From Deinandra increscens subsp. villosa (lineage: Eukaryota > Streptophyta > Magnoliopsida > Asterales > Asteraceae): DNA of 64,000 nt. The DNA lies in NCBI GenBank assembly GCA_039602395.1, contig JBCNJP010000026.1:317740-381739 (forward strand), given 5' to 3'. Shown here in pieces: positions 49,501 to 59,600 of the stretch (positions within the stretch are counted from its first letter, which is position 1; each line of letters begins with the position of its first letter). The position numbers were made by a program, and so were the translations under genes. Under the pieces are notes generated by a model. It made no database searches, was not told the DNA's origin, and saw nothing but the letters and a program-made list of their open reading frames with translations.

Positions 49501-50678
49501 ATCTAAATTCGAAGGTTAAAGATATTCTCAGGGAGGGTAGTTGGAACTGGCCGCTGGAATGGATACATAAATTCCCGTTTTTGTGGGAATTCACCCCACC
49601 TAGGCTTAACTCCCAAGGGGTGGATAGAATTATGTGGAAGACCAATGAGAATATCCTTACTGACTTCTCTACGTCACAAGTTTTCAAAGATACAAGCTGG
49701 GCTAATCCTATAGTCCCATGGCATAAGGTTGTTTGGTTCTCTCAATGCATCCCCCGGCATGCCTTTGCTTTGTGGCTGGCTATCAAACATCGTCTGCTTA
49801 CCCAGGATCGGCTACATGCTTGGGAAGTTCAACAACAGGCGACATGTGCCTTCTGTGAAGAGATGCGTGATAGCCATTCCCATCTCTTTTTTGAATGCAG
49901 TTACCCCCTTCAAGTGTGGAATACTCTTGGTAATATGGCCATGATAGACATAACCCCTAGGACTTGGAATGAATGGATCAATTACTTCTCAGCACAACGT
50001 TGGTCCTCGTCTATTAATTCCATCATTAAAAGACTGGTACTTGCTGCTGTTGTCTATTTCATTTGGCAAGAAAGAAACCTGCGTCTGTTTCAAGGCAAAA
50101 AAAGAAAGTGTGATGAGTTAATTCAGGTTATCAAAGAAAACATCCGGAATAGATTGGTGGGATTGCAAATTAAAGTGACAAACAATTCGCTGGTGGCTAG
50201 TGAAAGATGGGGTTTCTCGCTTGGACGGAAGCCTAGACATTCCACTACTACTCAAATCCTTCAGGTACGCATTCACCTTCGCCACCTTTCCTTTCCTTAT
50301 GATCTTCAATTCGCTTGGGGCCCCCTACTTAAAAAACATCCCAAAAATTTAAACGACTTTGTCTGGAAACCTAAACACCTAAGAATCAGTGGGGTGTTAG
50401 ACAAACCTTTAAATGTCTGTAGCGGGACCTTGGGTCAGGGCAGGGCTGTTTTAATGTTGGAGACCCCTATCCTGCATGTAATTATGGGCGGGAAGGTTTC
50501 AATTATTAAGTGGGATATGGACTACTATGTAATGTGGAGCGTTATGGGGTGGTGGGCCGGCGACAGGGATGGGCTCTTCTGGCATGGGCTGGGTAAACTT
50601 TGTGGGGTTGGGAAAGTTAGGACATGGGAGTCCCTAATTGGCTCAGTGGTATGGGACCATCTGACAAAACAATCATAA
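46584..50678 (+). CDS. LINE G ORF2: endonuclease and reverse transcriptase
   Basis: 1,364 codons. Endonuclease WNVRG, GDFN, SDH; reverse transcriptase QSAFIPGRMISDN, KIDIQKAYD (followed by Met where the others have Thr), GLKQGDPMSPYLF, FADD; zinc finger from Cys1088 (CAFC ... HLFFEC). The catalytic core is complete. The frame stops at 50678, inside what is a continuous extension in LINE F, so the C-terminus is truncated by frameshift. Confidence 0.9.
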   Translation: MELKILTWNVRGLNNRRHQRQLLEVMATNNISLCGILESHVTSNNIQRICNRVFRGWEWTSNSFFCSNWIRIIIGWDPCMLELMIIDQSAQGMHCFIKPRNGQQEFFCSIIYGYIRTYNRRTLWDEMLRFQTVNINKPWVVMGDFNAVKDPSESTSGSSSTTIAMDDLNETCTSCGLKDIPYKGPIFTWNKSPGKTDGLLKKLDRIMANGQFMSTFEDARADFLPFFTSDHAPCKLTIPSIKREWKPRPFKFMNFLCRRPEFVKIVDKEWRIEIQGCHMYKVVKKLQNLKKPLRAMARNNGSLAKRIEFMKTELSRVQLEVANDSFNSNLREEEEIYTKSLNQLYLEEELLLKQRSKVKWLREGDQNTKYFHNVVQTRCNRNKIMSIKDQNGTMHEGDDVGKAFVAYYTSLFGTHAPTERIQLPLELFDSQLPPEVANHMVRPVCDEEIKQAMFDIDSEKAPGPDGYSSKFFKASWEIVGPDICMAVKEFFQNGKLLKQVNNALISLIPKTSNPKMVTEFRPISCCNVLYKCITKVMCERIKEGLNHIVDECQSAFIPGRMISDNILLTQELVRNYHRNRSEPRVALKIDIQKAYDMVSHEFIEQCLQCFGFHPAMKHWIMTCITTASYSINLNGEVHGFFQGKRGLKQGDPMSPYLFTLVMEVLNLMLKRRINRSDSFTYHWKCKELKLTHLCFADDLLMFCHADNDSVMILKESLLEFSNATGLLPNMLKSTMYFGNVKTHVKETIKAILPFRVGQLPVKYLGVPLLSKRLYSKDCKSLIDKVKVRVQDWNNKFLSFAGRLQLIRSVLSSLHVYWASVFTLPANIIEEIEGLMRKFLWSQSDQHKGKARVSWAEVCRPKCQGGLGIKSLKQHNLALMSKHIWNIINNKPTIWVRWVNIHKIGKDHFWRIKVVDGASWSWRNILCYRSIIQTHCVSLLGDGGNTSIWYDMWHPFSPLGDFITPREIHAAGLHLNSKVKDILREGSWNWPLEWIHKFPFLWEFTPPRLNSQGVDRIMWKTNENILTDFSTSQVFKDTSWANPIVPWHKVVWFSQCIPRHAFALWLAIKHRLLTQDRLHAWEVQQQATCAFCEEMRDSHSHLFFECSYPLQVWNTLGNMAMIDITPRTWNEWINYFSAQRWSSSINSIIKRLVLAAVVYFIWQERNLRLFQGKKRKCDELIQVIKENIRNRLVGLQIKVTNNSLVASERWGFSLGRKPRHSTTTQILQVRIHLRHLSFPYDLQFAWGPLLKKHPKNLNDFVWKPKHLRISGVLDKPLNVCSGTLGQGRAVLMLETPILHVIMGGKVSIIKWDMDYYVMWSVMGWWAGDRDGLFWHGLGKLCGVGKVRTWESLIGSVVWDHLTKQS

Positions 50679-52188
50679 TTTGGGCTACAAGATATTCTTG
50701 TGGACATTGGAAAATTTGGTGGGGCTGTTGGTTTAGCCACCAACACCTCATGGGCCCTGGCCATAGTATGCAACTTGGAATTGACGATGTTAGTGGGCAA
50801 CACTTGTGGTGCCAATGGACCCAAGTCAGTCCTTTATGGGACCAGGACATGAACCTTTGGGGGGATCCTAGCACTATACGAATTGACGGTGTCAGTTGGC
50901 TTAAACTGGGATGCCAATGGGTCCCAGTCAGTCCGAGTTTGGACCAGGAGATGAACCTTTGTGGGGATCCTAGAACTAGAAGAATTGACGGAGTGACTAT
51001 GTCACACATTTGTACCTGGTTCTATTGTCATGTCCGAACCATATTGGGGACACATTTGGGTTGGGGTTCCGTTTTATATGATGTTGGGCCACTATCACAA
51101 CGTTGGGTAGTAATCTGGCATTTTTTAATGTCCTCCAGTTCCAAATTCACTATCACACTTGCACTGAATGATCTGTTAGTCTTGTTCTTTTCATCTAAAG
51201 ACAGGACTAATTCTTACTATCCGAATTGGTGGTTAGGATATGAGTGGCATCCGGGATGCACTAGCCATGGAGAGATAAGGTTGGAGTACACTGGGTCTTA
51301 TAGGACGTTATTCTCCTCCCCAAAATTTTTTGAATTTTTTAGAACCATTCTCCAGTGTACGAACCCAAGTTTTAACATTGTGCCGGCCTTTTCTTTTTCC
51401 ATCTTTGAGTCTTTTATGGGACACTATGGGGACTGTTGGGTTGGGATGGAGTTTACCGCTTTCACTTGGCATTTGGTTTACGATCATCGGTTATGATGGG
51501 TGTGGGAAATGGTTGGAAATTTGGCATATTGGATCAGCGGGGTGTTGCCATGCATACTGGGCTGAATGAGTATTATCTATGGGGTTGGGATGGGCTTATG
51601 TTAGGCCCAATCCAATTGACAAAGAAATGGAGGTGCATAGTTATGGAGCATAAGTTATTGTCTCTTGGGTACGCGGATCACATTGCGGGTCAGGATAATA
51701 TGGAGCGGCAAAAATTGGTGGACCCTTTGAGTAATAAAGCTAGACACCGGGTCACTGTCTCGACCTCCCTGTCGCACGTGGATCCCCAATTCGTTACGTA
51801 TATGGGGGCCCAAATCATAACTCATCCACTACTTAAGATTAAATGGGCCGGCCCATATATGGGATCAAAGTTAAAGACTAGGAGCACTGGTAATTGGGCT
51901 GTTCGATGGACTCAACGGTTCAAGAAGAAAAGAAAAAACAAAGACAAAATCTCGGAAGGTGCGAGCAACCAAAGAAGACTTAGAGTGAATAGAGGTGTTT
52001 TATATCATGAGATCATTTATTTCATGGGCCACATGATGGTTCCAGGTTGTACTTATACGTTTTTGCATCGGTTTGGACATAGAACTTTCTTTAACTTCCG
52101 CCGTGCCGAGGTTATGAGTTTAAAACCTTGGCCGGATGAAGTTAAAGATCTAGACTTGGATCCTACCTTGGGAATTATTCTCAAGTAG
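50624..52188 (+). pseudogene. LINE G ORF2 Trp-rich extension, frameshifted twice
   Basis: The extension continues in a second frame (50624-51496) and then a third (51436-52188). The second contains the 34-residue repeats (102-bp units at 50778, 50880 and 50982) and matches LINE F (SQRWVVIW, GEIRLEYTGSYRTLFSS). The third matches its end (LKPWPDE, GLMLGP). Frameshifts therefore lie near 50600-50680 and 51480-51500. Protein-level match to F over diverged DNA supports past coding function. Confidence 0.8.
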
Positions 52189-52276
52189 GCTCCTCTCCAC
52201 TTGTATTCTTTGATTTGTTTTAATAAATTTTTACCAAGGGCATTGCCCTTTTCCAAAAAAAAAAAAAAAAAAAAAA

Positions 52277-52302
52277 CCCTAAACCCTAAACCCTAAACCC
52301 TA
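52277..52302 (+). repeat. Telomere-type array T6, fewer than 4 units
   Basis: Three CCCTAAA plus CCCTA, 26 bp, between the poly(A) of G and the start of H. The shortest array here. Confidence 0.95.
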
Positions 52303-54142
52303 TGGAAATTCATTCTCCCTAATTTCGCTACACACACTTAAAGGTGTGAGAGAAAATTCTCTCACACCTCTCTCACGTCCGGCCACCTTTTCCGATTCCT
52401 TTTCTTGATTTTTTCCTTCACCGATCTATCAATCTTCCTTCTGATTTGTCGTATCTCGATGATGTTGAGGGTTGGATACCCTGTGCTTAACCGTTTGATC
52501 GATTTAGGAGGATTTCGATTAGGGTTTTGTTGATGGTGGTGGCGACGGCAACAGGTTTCTCACCGTATTTTGGTTCAGATTTCTCATCAAGTTCTGCCCA
52601 TCTATCGATTCTCGTGATTGTGTTTGGTCACAGGAGTTGGACGCCGCTTTTGGTGTGGTTTTAATCGGAGCAGTCTGGTGGGGTTATCGGATTAGGATTT
52701 TGGTGGGTGATCCGGTTGTTCAAATCGATATGGTGCACATCGTATGGCTCGTTCGATGCTGATGAGAGGCTGGTTTGTGTTCGTGGGCAGGGGTTTGTGT
52801 TTCCGTCCGGTGGTGGTGAGGCTGAGCATTCCTCTCACCGTCATCGTGATTCCAGGGTGCTCTCCGGTGCTGTTAACAGGTTCGTTTTACTGATTCAGTA
52901 TGAAATCAATTGAGTTTTGTGATCGGATCCTGCCATGACGTGAGTTTTCGGCTGTTTTAACTTGTGGTTTATTGGATTTCGATCAAACTAGTTGATAAAC
53001 CCGGTTCATAAGATGAAATTCCGATCTGTTATGGTGGCCGGAGGGTGAAGGGGGTGGTTGGCGGTGGTTTTGCATGTTGGTGGTGGCCGGACTTTGTCAC
53101 CGGTGGGGTTGGAGTCGCCGGCCAGGGGGGTGGAGGTCGTCGTTGACGGCTGCGGTTGGGGGAGAAACCCTAATTTTTTAGGGTTTTGCATGGGAGATGG
53201 AATGCATGACTCGGGCCGATGGGTTTGGACGGGTGTGGGTTTGAGGCTGGAGTTGGATCCTGGGCTGCTTCGTTTCTCGCGGGTCTGGCCTTCGGGTCAT
53301 AAGGCAAACGGGTGACGGGTGGTTTTTGGTTGGGTTGGGAGGTTCGCGCGGGTCCGCCCCGGATCTTTTGACCCGCGACCACTTAGCAATCGGCCCAAGC
53401 CGGTTTGGGTTGTGTTGTTTGGGCCTGACTTCCGGTTAGGCCTTGGTGCGAGTTTGGGTTTGAGCTTGGTTGGTTTATTGGGCCTAAGCCGATTTGGGCC
53501 TAATAATGTGATGATGGTTTGGTCCTGTGGGCTTGTGAGGTGTAGTTGTTTAGATGGAATTGAGGGCTCGTGCGGGTTCGCCCCGGGTTTTCTAGACTGT
53601 CTCATAAATTACATCGTTTGGGGTCTCGTGCGGGTTCGCCCCGGGTCTCTGACACTTGACTATTGGTTTGAATTATCTATGGTTGAGATGGTGGGCAATC
53701 CCCACTACTTTGGGCTAATTGTTCTAATGAGCTGGAGTCCTATTTGGACGATTCCTGGCCCAATTGATTATAGTTGGTATTGGGTTGCTCTTGCTTCTAT
53801 GGATTGTTTCTTGGGCTTGGAGTTCTCGGATTTTGAGCTCAGGTTGTTCTACTGTTGGCTTAGAGCTGCTGGATTTTGAAGATTATTTATTTGTGCAGCT
53901 TTTTGGATTGAAGACTTATTTAGTTCTAGCTAGTACTGGTTAGGATTAGATTGGTTTTCATGTTTGTTTCTGGCCTGCGTGCCATCGTTTGTCATTCTTT
54001 TTGCTTGATTCGCGGCTTCCCCCCTCTATGCTAAAATGCGCTGGAGGGGGGGGGGGAGCTCGCTTGTTTGTAATCTCATTTTATTTTAATAAAAGTTTAC
54101 CATGGGCAATGCCCATTTCCAAAAAAAAAAAAAAAAAAAAAA
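52303..54142 (+). mobile_element. Element H: non-autonomous, full length, 1.8 kb
   Basis: It starts TGGAAATTC. The leader is of the element B type and contains a perfect 12-bp stem (52343-52354 with 52357-52368). The body is GC-rich in 53000-53400, then C/D/I-like: doublet motif at 53570 and 53628 with a degenerate third copy near 53345, GTGGGCAATCCCCAC, and C/G-tract hairpin near 54019-54056. The tail has AATAAAA, hairpin ATGGGC-AAT-GCCCAT (54102-54116) and a 22-base poly(A) (54121-54142). Open frames at 52707-52913, 53058-53315 and 53319-53879 are short, Gly/Pro/Arg-biased and not supported by the sister copies. No gene assigned. Confidence 0.82.
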
Positions 54143-54196
54143 CCCTAAACCTTAAACCCTAAACCCTAAACATTAAACCCTAAACCCTAAACCCTA
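54143..54196 (+). repeat. Telomere-type array T7, degenerate
   Basis: About 54 bp. Two of seven or so units are altered (CCTTAAA and CATTAAA), more decay than in T1-T3. Confidence 0.93.
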
Positions 54197-55861
54197 TGGA
54201 AAATCATTTGTTCTAATTTCGCTACACACACTTAACGGTGTGAGAGAGTGTGTGCTCTCTCCTCTCTCACGGCCGGATCCTTTCCCATCCCTTTATTCGT
54301 GTTTTTTTGATGAATTCTCCTTCAATCTTCCTTCCTAGTAATCTATTCGATGATCGGAAGGTTGGATACCCTGCTCCTCAACGTTTTTTTGGATCGAATT
54401 CGGAGGAATTATGGATTAGGGTTGGGTAGTTTCTGGCCGGCGGCTGCTTCACTTGCTCCTGTTGCGTCGGTTTACAAGGGTGGGTGGTGGTTGTTCAAAC
54501 CGATCTTGATGGTGCATCATATGGCATCGATCGGCGCTGATGAGTTAGGGTTTCGGAGTTTGCATTTGATTTTATGTCCGGTGAAAGGAGGTTGAGACTT
54601 TCTCTCTGATTCATCGTGATTCCATCGCGACCCTGGACTCCAAACGGGTAAGTTCTTTTCAATGATTCACTGTTTGTTTGATCGTCAAGTGGTGGCCGGA
54701 ACTTTGGCTATGGCCGCTCTGGGATTGCCGGTGATAGTCGCGAGTGGGTTCTTTTGGTTTTGAGATCAAATCAATCCGTAAAACAAGAGGAGAGGAGTTC
54801 TTTTTTCGTTTTGGGGTTTGGGGTGGCTTTTCGGTGGTTGACGGTGATCATGGATGTCGGGGGTGGCCGGAATTTGTCACCGGAGAGGGGAAAGGATTGC
54901 CGGTCAGGGGGGGTGATGGCTGTCGACGGCTGACGGCTGTGGGGAGTGAAACCCTAATCGTTTAGGGTTTGCATGGATTTCCGGGTTGCATGGGGTCCAC
55001 TCGGGTCGCATGGGGGTCCGGATGGGTGACGGATGGGTCGTTTGGAGAATGCCGGGTTGATCTTTTACGCGGGTTACCACTCGGGTCGGAGGATTATTCG
55101 GTTTGGGCTTTTACGGATTCCGGGTTGGATTTTTCCTCCGGATTTGGTTTGCAATCGGCTCATCATGTTTGGGCCGATCATTGTTGGTGCCGGTTGGTTG
55201 TTTTGGGCCTAAGCCGATTTGGGCCTAATTTGTTTGAAGATGTTTGGGTTTTGTTGGGCTTGTTAGGTGTGGTTGGGTTGGATGGTTTTGAGGGCTCGTG
55301 CGGGTTCGCCCCGGGTTCTCTTTACTATCTTTCAGAGCTACATTGTCTGGGTTCTCGTGCGGGTTCGCCCCGGGTTTCCAACACTCGCTCGCTGGGCCGG
55401 ATGTCTTCAGGTTTGATGGTGGGCAATCCCCACTATTTTGAGCTTAATTGTTCTAATGAGCTGAAGTCCTATTTGGACAATTCCTAATCCAATTGATCAT
55501 AGTTGGCTTTGGGTTGCTCTTGCTGTTTGGACTGTCCCTGGGCTTGGAGTTCGTGGATTTTGGGCTTGGGTTGTTTAGAGTTGCTGGATCATGAAGACTA
55601 TTTTTTTCTGCAGCTCTTTGGATTGAAGACCTATATTAGTTCTAGCTTTTATTAGTTAGGACTAGTTTAGTTTTTCTTGTTTGTTTTTGGCCTGCGTGCC
55701 ATTGGTTTTTATTCTTTTTGTTTGTTTCGCGGCTTCCCCCCTCTATGCTAAAATGCGCTGGAGGGGGGGGGGGGAGCTTGCTCGTTTGTAACACCGTTTT
55801 ATTCTAATAAATGTTTACCAAGGGCACTGCCCTTTTCCAAAAAAAAAAAAAAAAAAAAAAA
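54197..55861 (+). mobile_element. Element I: non-autonomous, full length, 1.65 kb
   Basis: It starts TGGAAAATC. The leader resembles B and H with a 9-bp stem (54240-54248 with 54262-54270). The body is homologous to H and C: doublet motif at 55298 and 55357, GTGGGCAATCCCCAC near 55420, and C/G-tract hairpin near 55736-55774. Tail: AATAAA, hairpin AAGGGC-ACT-GCCCTT (55820-55834), poly(A) 55839-55861. No credible gene. Confidence 0.82.
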
Positions 55862-55977
55862 CCCTAAACCCTAAACCCTAAACCCTAAACCCTAAACCCT
55901 AAACCCTAAACCCTAAACCCTAAACCCTAAACCCTAAACCCCAAACCCTAAACCCTAAACCCTAAACCCTAAACCCT
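55862..55977 (+). repeat. Telomere-type array T8, ~116 bp
   Basis: About 16-17 CCCTAAA units with one CCCCAAA variant near 55939. It joins the poly(A) of I to truncated element K (CCCT|CCGGG). Confidence 0.96.
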
Positions 55978-56405
55978 CCGGGTTATCAAGAGGGGTTGTA
56001 AAGTGAAGCGAAGAAGACACAGAAATTCATGCACTATTTGGAAATCCAACATGCTTACCTCCGGTGCTTCCTTTTGGAGAAAGAGTCCTAAGGTGCGGAC
56101 CAATAAAGGTGGAATTTTGGGCTACAATTACAAAAACCAACCAAGCTGTGATAGGAATTCTAGTTGCATTTACTTCTGGGTGTATTCTTTTAGTCATAGA
56201 CTTGCGCTTTGTTATCTTAGATCCAAGGCTATGTGTTTAAAGCCTTGGCCGGACGATATTTCTGACTTAGGCTTGGACATTAGGTTAGACTATGTGTTTA
56301 AAGTCTAACCTAGTCTCCTCCCTTCCTTTGTATTCTTTCATGTCTTTTTAATAAATGTTTACCATGGGCATTGCCCATTTCCAAAAAAAAAAAAAAAAAA
56401 AAAAA
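55978..56405 (+). mobile_element. Element K: 5'-truncated LINE, last 0.4 kb of an F-like element
   Basis: 428 bp homologous to the 3' end of LINE F. It contains the last ~100 codons of the ORF2 extension (open frame 56003-56308, ending KPWPDD and LDYVFKV), then AATAAA, hairpin ATGGGC-ATT-GCCCAT (56364-56378) and a 23-base poly(A). It has no 5' end, so it is an ordinary 5'-truncated insertion, yet it also sits between telomere arrays. Confidence 0.9.
56003..56308 (+). pseudogene. Fragment of ORF2 Trp-rich extension (C-terminus)
   Basis: About 100 codons matching the C-terminus of LINE F ORF2 (FSHRLALCY, KAMCLKPWPDD, LDIRLDYVFKV). No promoter or true start; it is the remnant inside element K. 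Its match to F shows that this end of ORF2 is conserved between copies. Confidence 0.85.
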
Positions 56406-56445
56406 CCCTAAACCCTAAACCCTAAACCCTAAACCCTAAACCCTA
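56406..56445 (+). repeat. Telomere-type array T9, ~40 bp
   Basis: Five CCCTAAA plus CCCTA between the poly(A) of K and the start of J (CCCTA|TGGAATTTC). Confidence 0.95.
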
Positions 56446-56626
56446 TGGAATTTCATTTTTTCGGCCCTAAGTGTGTGTTTTTGGAGGTGCGATTTTTGAG
56501 AGCTCCGATCTTGAGTTCTTGCGCCGATTTTCTTTGATTTTCTTCTTGTTTGGTTGATCTCTCCTTCGTGTTTGGATTCGCATCTGTTCCAAGCATTGTT
56601 CTGATCGTTTTTGGTGATTGAAAACG

Positions 56627-59600
56627 ATGGGGAGGGGTTCGAAAAAAGGTTACCAGACGGAAACCCTAATGGGTGTTCCGCCGGATAGAGGAGGCAGAAG
56701 GAGAAGGAACGCTATGGAGGATTATGACTCGGTCTCATCCGAATCGGAAACTGAGAAAGGAAGTGTGCGAAACATCAGAAAGAAGTGGGAGACGAAATCG
56801 GATGAAGGTCGACACAAAAACCTTCATCCGGTGGAATACTACTTGAGTGACAAATCCGATAAAGAGAACTCCCCAACAAAGATCGATGCTAATAGGAGGT
56901 CGAACAAGCAGCAGTCAAAATACAAAACGCGAAGTAAAGCTCTGATCGGAAAACTGGCTGGAATATCACCGGAGCTGCCGGCGGCGACTACGCCGGCGGT
57001 GACGTCGGACCAGGAGAATGAGTATGGTACTAAGCAACCATCGGAGGGGGCAACCGAAGTGGCCCAAATGGAGGATCAGTGTTATCTGGGAGGTCTGGCT
57101 GGCAATGAAGAGGAATTCACCATGCAAAACCCTAATTGGGGGTCGGTAACAATCAAGGAGGTAAAGGCTGAATTGAATGCCCATAATGCCAATGATATTA
57201 CGTTAGGGTTTCATGATACTTTCTCTGAAGTTAATGGCTTTAATACTCTACCGAATGACCTAGGGGTTAGCATTAATGGAATAAACCCTAATATGCATGA
57301 AGAAGGTCGTAAAAATGAAATCACAGGTCTGGGAGTGTTGCATGGGACAGTCAAGCTGCATGATGAAATTCCAGGAACCCAGGAAACACTTGTCTGTAGT
57401 ATTAATCAAGATCCTAAAGAAAATCTCGAGCTACATAACTCTGTCTATTCAGTGGGATCCTATGTCATGGATTTGAAGGATACTCCCCAACAAGGCACTG
57501 AAGTTGACGGCAAGCATGATGATGAAGAGGTTACATCTCCTGAGAAAACTATAAAGGCAGGAGTGGTTAAACTTATCTTATGGGAAAGCTACAACAACTA
57601 TCATGAAATCACAAGTCTTGACAAAATTGCCCTCCAAATGGGTGATGACTTTACTATTGAGGAATTCGATTATTCTAACCCCCTACTTTTGAATTCTTTT
57701 GGCAAACATATTGTGCAGGAAGGGGGTACTGTTGGCTCGATGGTGGGGAGTGATAAGTTGGACAGGATTAAACCTCCGGAGTTATGCCTAACTACGGTGG
57801 AAGGATCAGTTTTCGGGTACCAATGTTGCAGTCTGTTAACCTGCATGGCGAGAATTTTTAACGTAAAGAATCATGAATGTGAGAAGGTTAGCAAAGAAGA
57901 TCCCGGGATAGACAAATTAGGGGATGAAACCACAGCGGCGGAGGTGTCGGCTATGGAGCATGATGGTGTGTGTCAACAAACTCCTTTGAACATCAAATTG
58001 GGAGAGAAAAGATCGAAAAATACTGCTGATAACTACCCTCGATCAAACATAAGTGTTGAAGAGGAGTCCCAAAAGTTGGATGTTAAAAAAATGAAACCAA
58101 GCAAAGGGGTGGAACATCAAAACTCCAAAAAGTTTCACAAGATATGGCAGTCAAAGAATAGAGGGATGGGTAAAAACATGCCTCTGCCTTCGTTTAGGGA
58201 AGGGTTTCGGCCTCTCATCAAAGCTGACAACTTTTATATCAACTCCAACTATAGGCCAGGGGATGCATCATTCCAAATAAACAGGAAAAAAGCGAACAAG
58301 GCCAAATCCACTAAAGAATTATTGAAGGAGTGGGAGGAAAAAGAGAAACACAATAACAAGGAGGCCCTTAAAGTTCCTGGGTTAGAAAAAGATTATTCTA
58401 TTTGCAACCAGGTGGTGGATCTTAGTAGGTTGAAGCCGACAGAATTCAAGACAAAAAGGGATGAGAAGGGGGCGGCTATCATTGATGAAAACATGGAGGA
58501 AGGGAACAATCCCCCGAATGAAGCTAAGGTGGCCCCAAAAACGTCCTATGCTCAGATGGTGGATGGGGTTGTGAGAAAACCTTTTGGAGACAAAATTCAG
58601 TACTACCCTCCGGCCACTCTTCCAGATGGATCCAAGGCAATTATGGTGGCTCCAAAAATTGTCCACAAAGCCAAAGAGATTTACAGAAACCTTCTTTATG
58701 GCTACTTTGTTGGGGCTGAACCCACACTTGGGTTTGTTAAATTCAACTTAAACAGAATGTGGAGATCATATGGCATTCAGGAAATTAACTATAATGGCTC
58801 CGGAATATTCCTGTTCAAATTCAAAGAGTTGAAGCAAATGAATACAGTTTTTGATCTTGGCCCTTGGATAGTTGCAAATATTCCCTTGTGTTTGAAGAAA
58901 TGGGAAGCAGGAGTCAACATGTCGAGAGCAGCCCCCAAAACTATACCTGTCTGGATTGTTTTCAAAGACTTACCCCTGGAGCTTTGGGAAACGGAAAGCA
59001 TCTGTCGTCTTGCCAGCTGTATAGGTACTCCTCTTACCTTTGATAAAATTACCAAAACTAAGTGTGCTAACTTACAGGAAGCTGGAGGTTTTGCCCGTGT
59101 GTTAGTTGAAGTGGGGGTGGACTGTGACTTTCAAGATCATGTCCAAGCATGCTATCCATCAAACGAGGCATCTCAACCTAAGGTGGTCGAAATTACTGTG
59201 GAATACCAGAACAAGCCACATATGTGTTCTCATTGTCAAGTTTTTGGTCACTCATGGCACAAGTGCAAAATCAGACCACGTACTGCGGAAGAGTTAGAGG
59301 CTGAAAAACAAGAGGCAGAGAAATCTCAGACTAACAAAAATGAAGAGGTAAAAAAAGATATTCCCCAGACTGACGAGGAAGGCTTTACCGAAGTTACCTA
59401 TCGAAGGCAAAAGAATTCGAAAAATGCCAATGCCAATCAGAATGCCAACAGGGAGAGGTCGGTATATGTTGCTAGAAGGCTACAAAATAATACCAATCAT
59501 AAGCCCAAATCGGGCCCAGTTCCAGGCCAAGAAACACAGGCCCAACAGCCTACTAAACCCATGCAAGCTGATGGTACTAGTCATGACATTCCGACATCGA

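Larger units (their letters stand above)
42755..52276 (+). mobile_element. LINE G: full-length two-ORF LINE, 9.5 kb
   Basis: It begins ATGGAATTTC at the array and has a 182-bp leader like that of D, E and J. ORF1 (42937-46551, one nonsense codon) is followed by a 32-bp spacer with a 13-C run (46557-46569), ORF2 (46584 onwards) and a frameshifted extension to 52188. The tail is AATAAA, hairpin AAGGGC-ATT-GCCCTT (52236-52250) and a 22-base poly(A) (52255-52276). It is the only two-ORF LINE here with both ends visible and no insertion, so it gives the length of the family. It is probably inactive. Confidence 0.93.
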
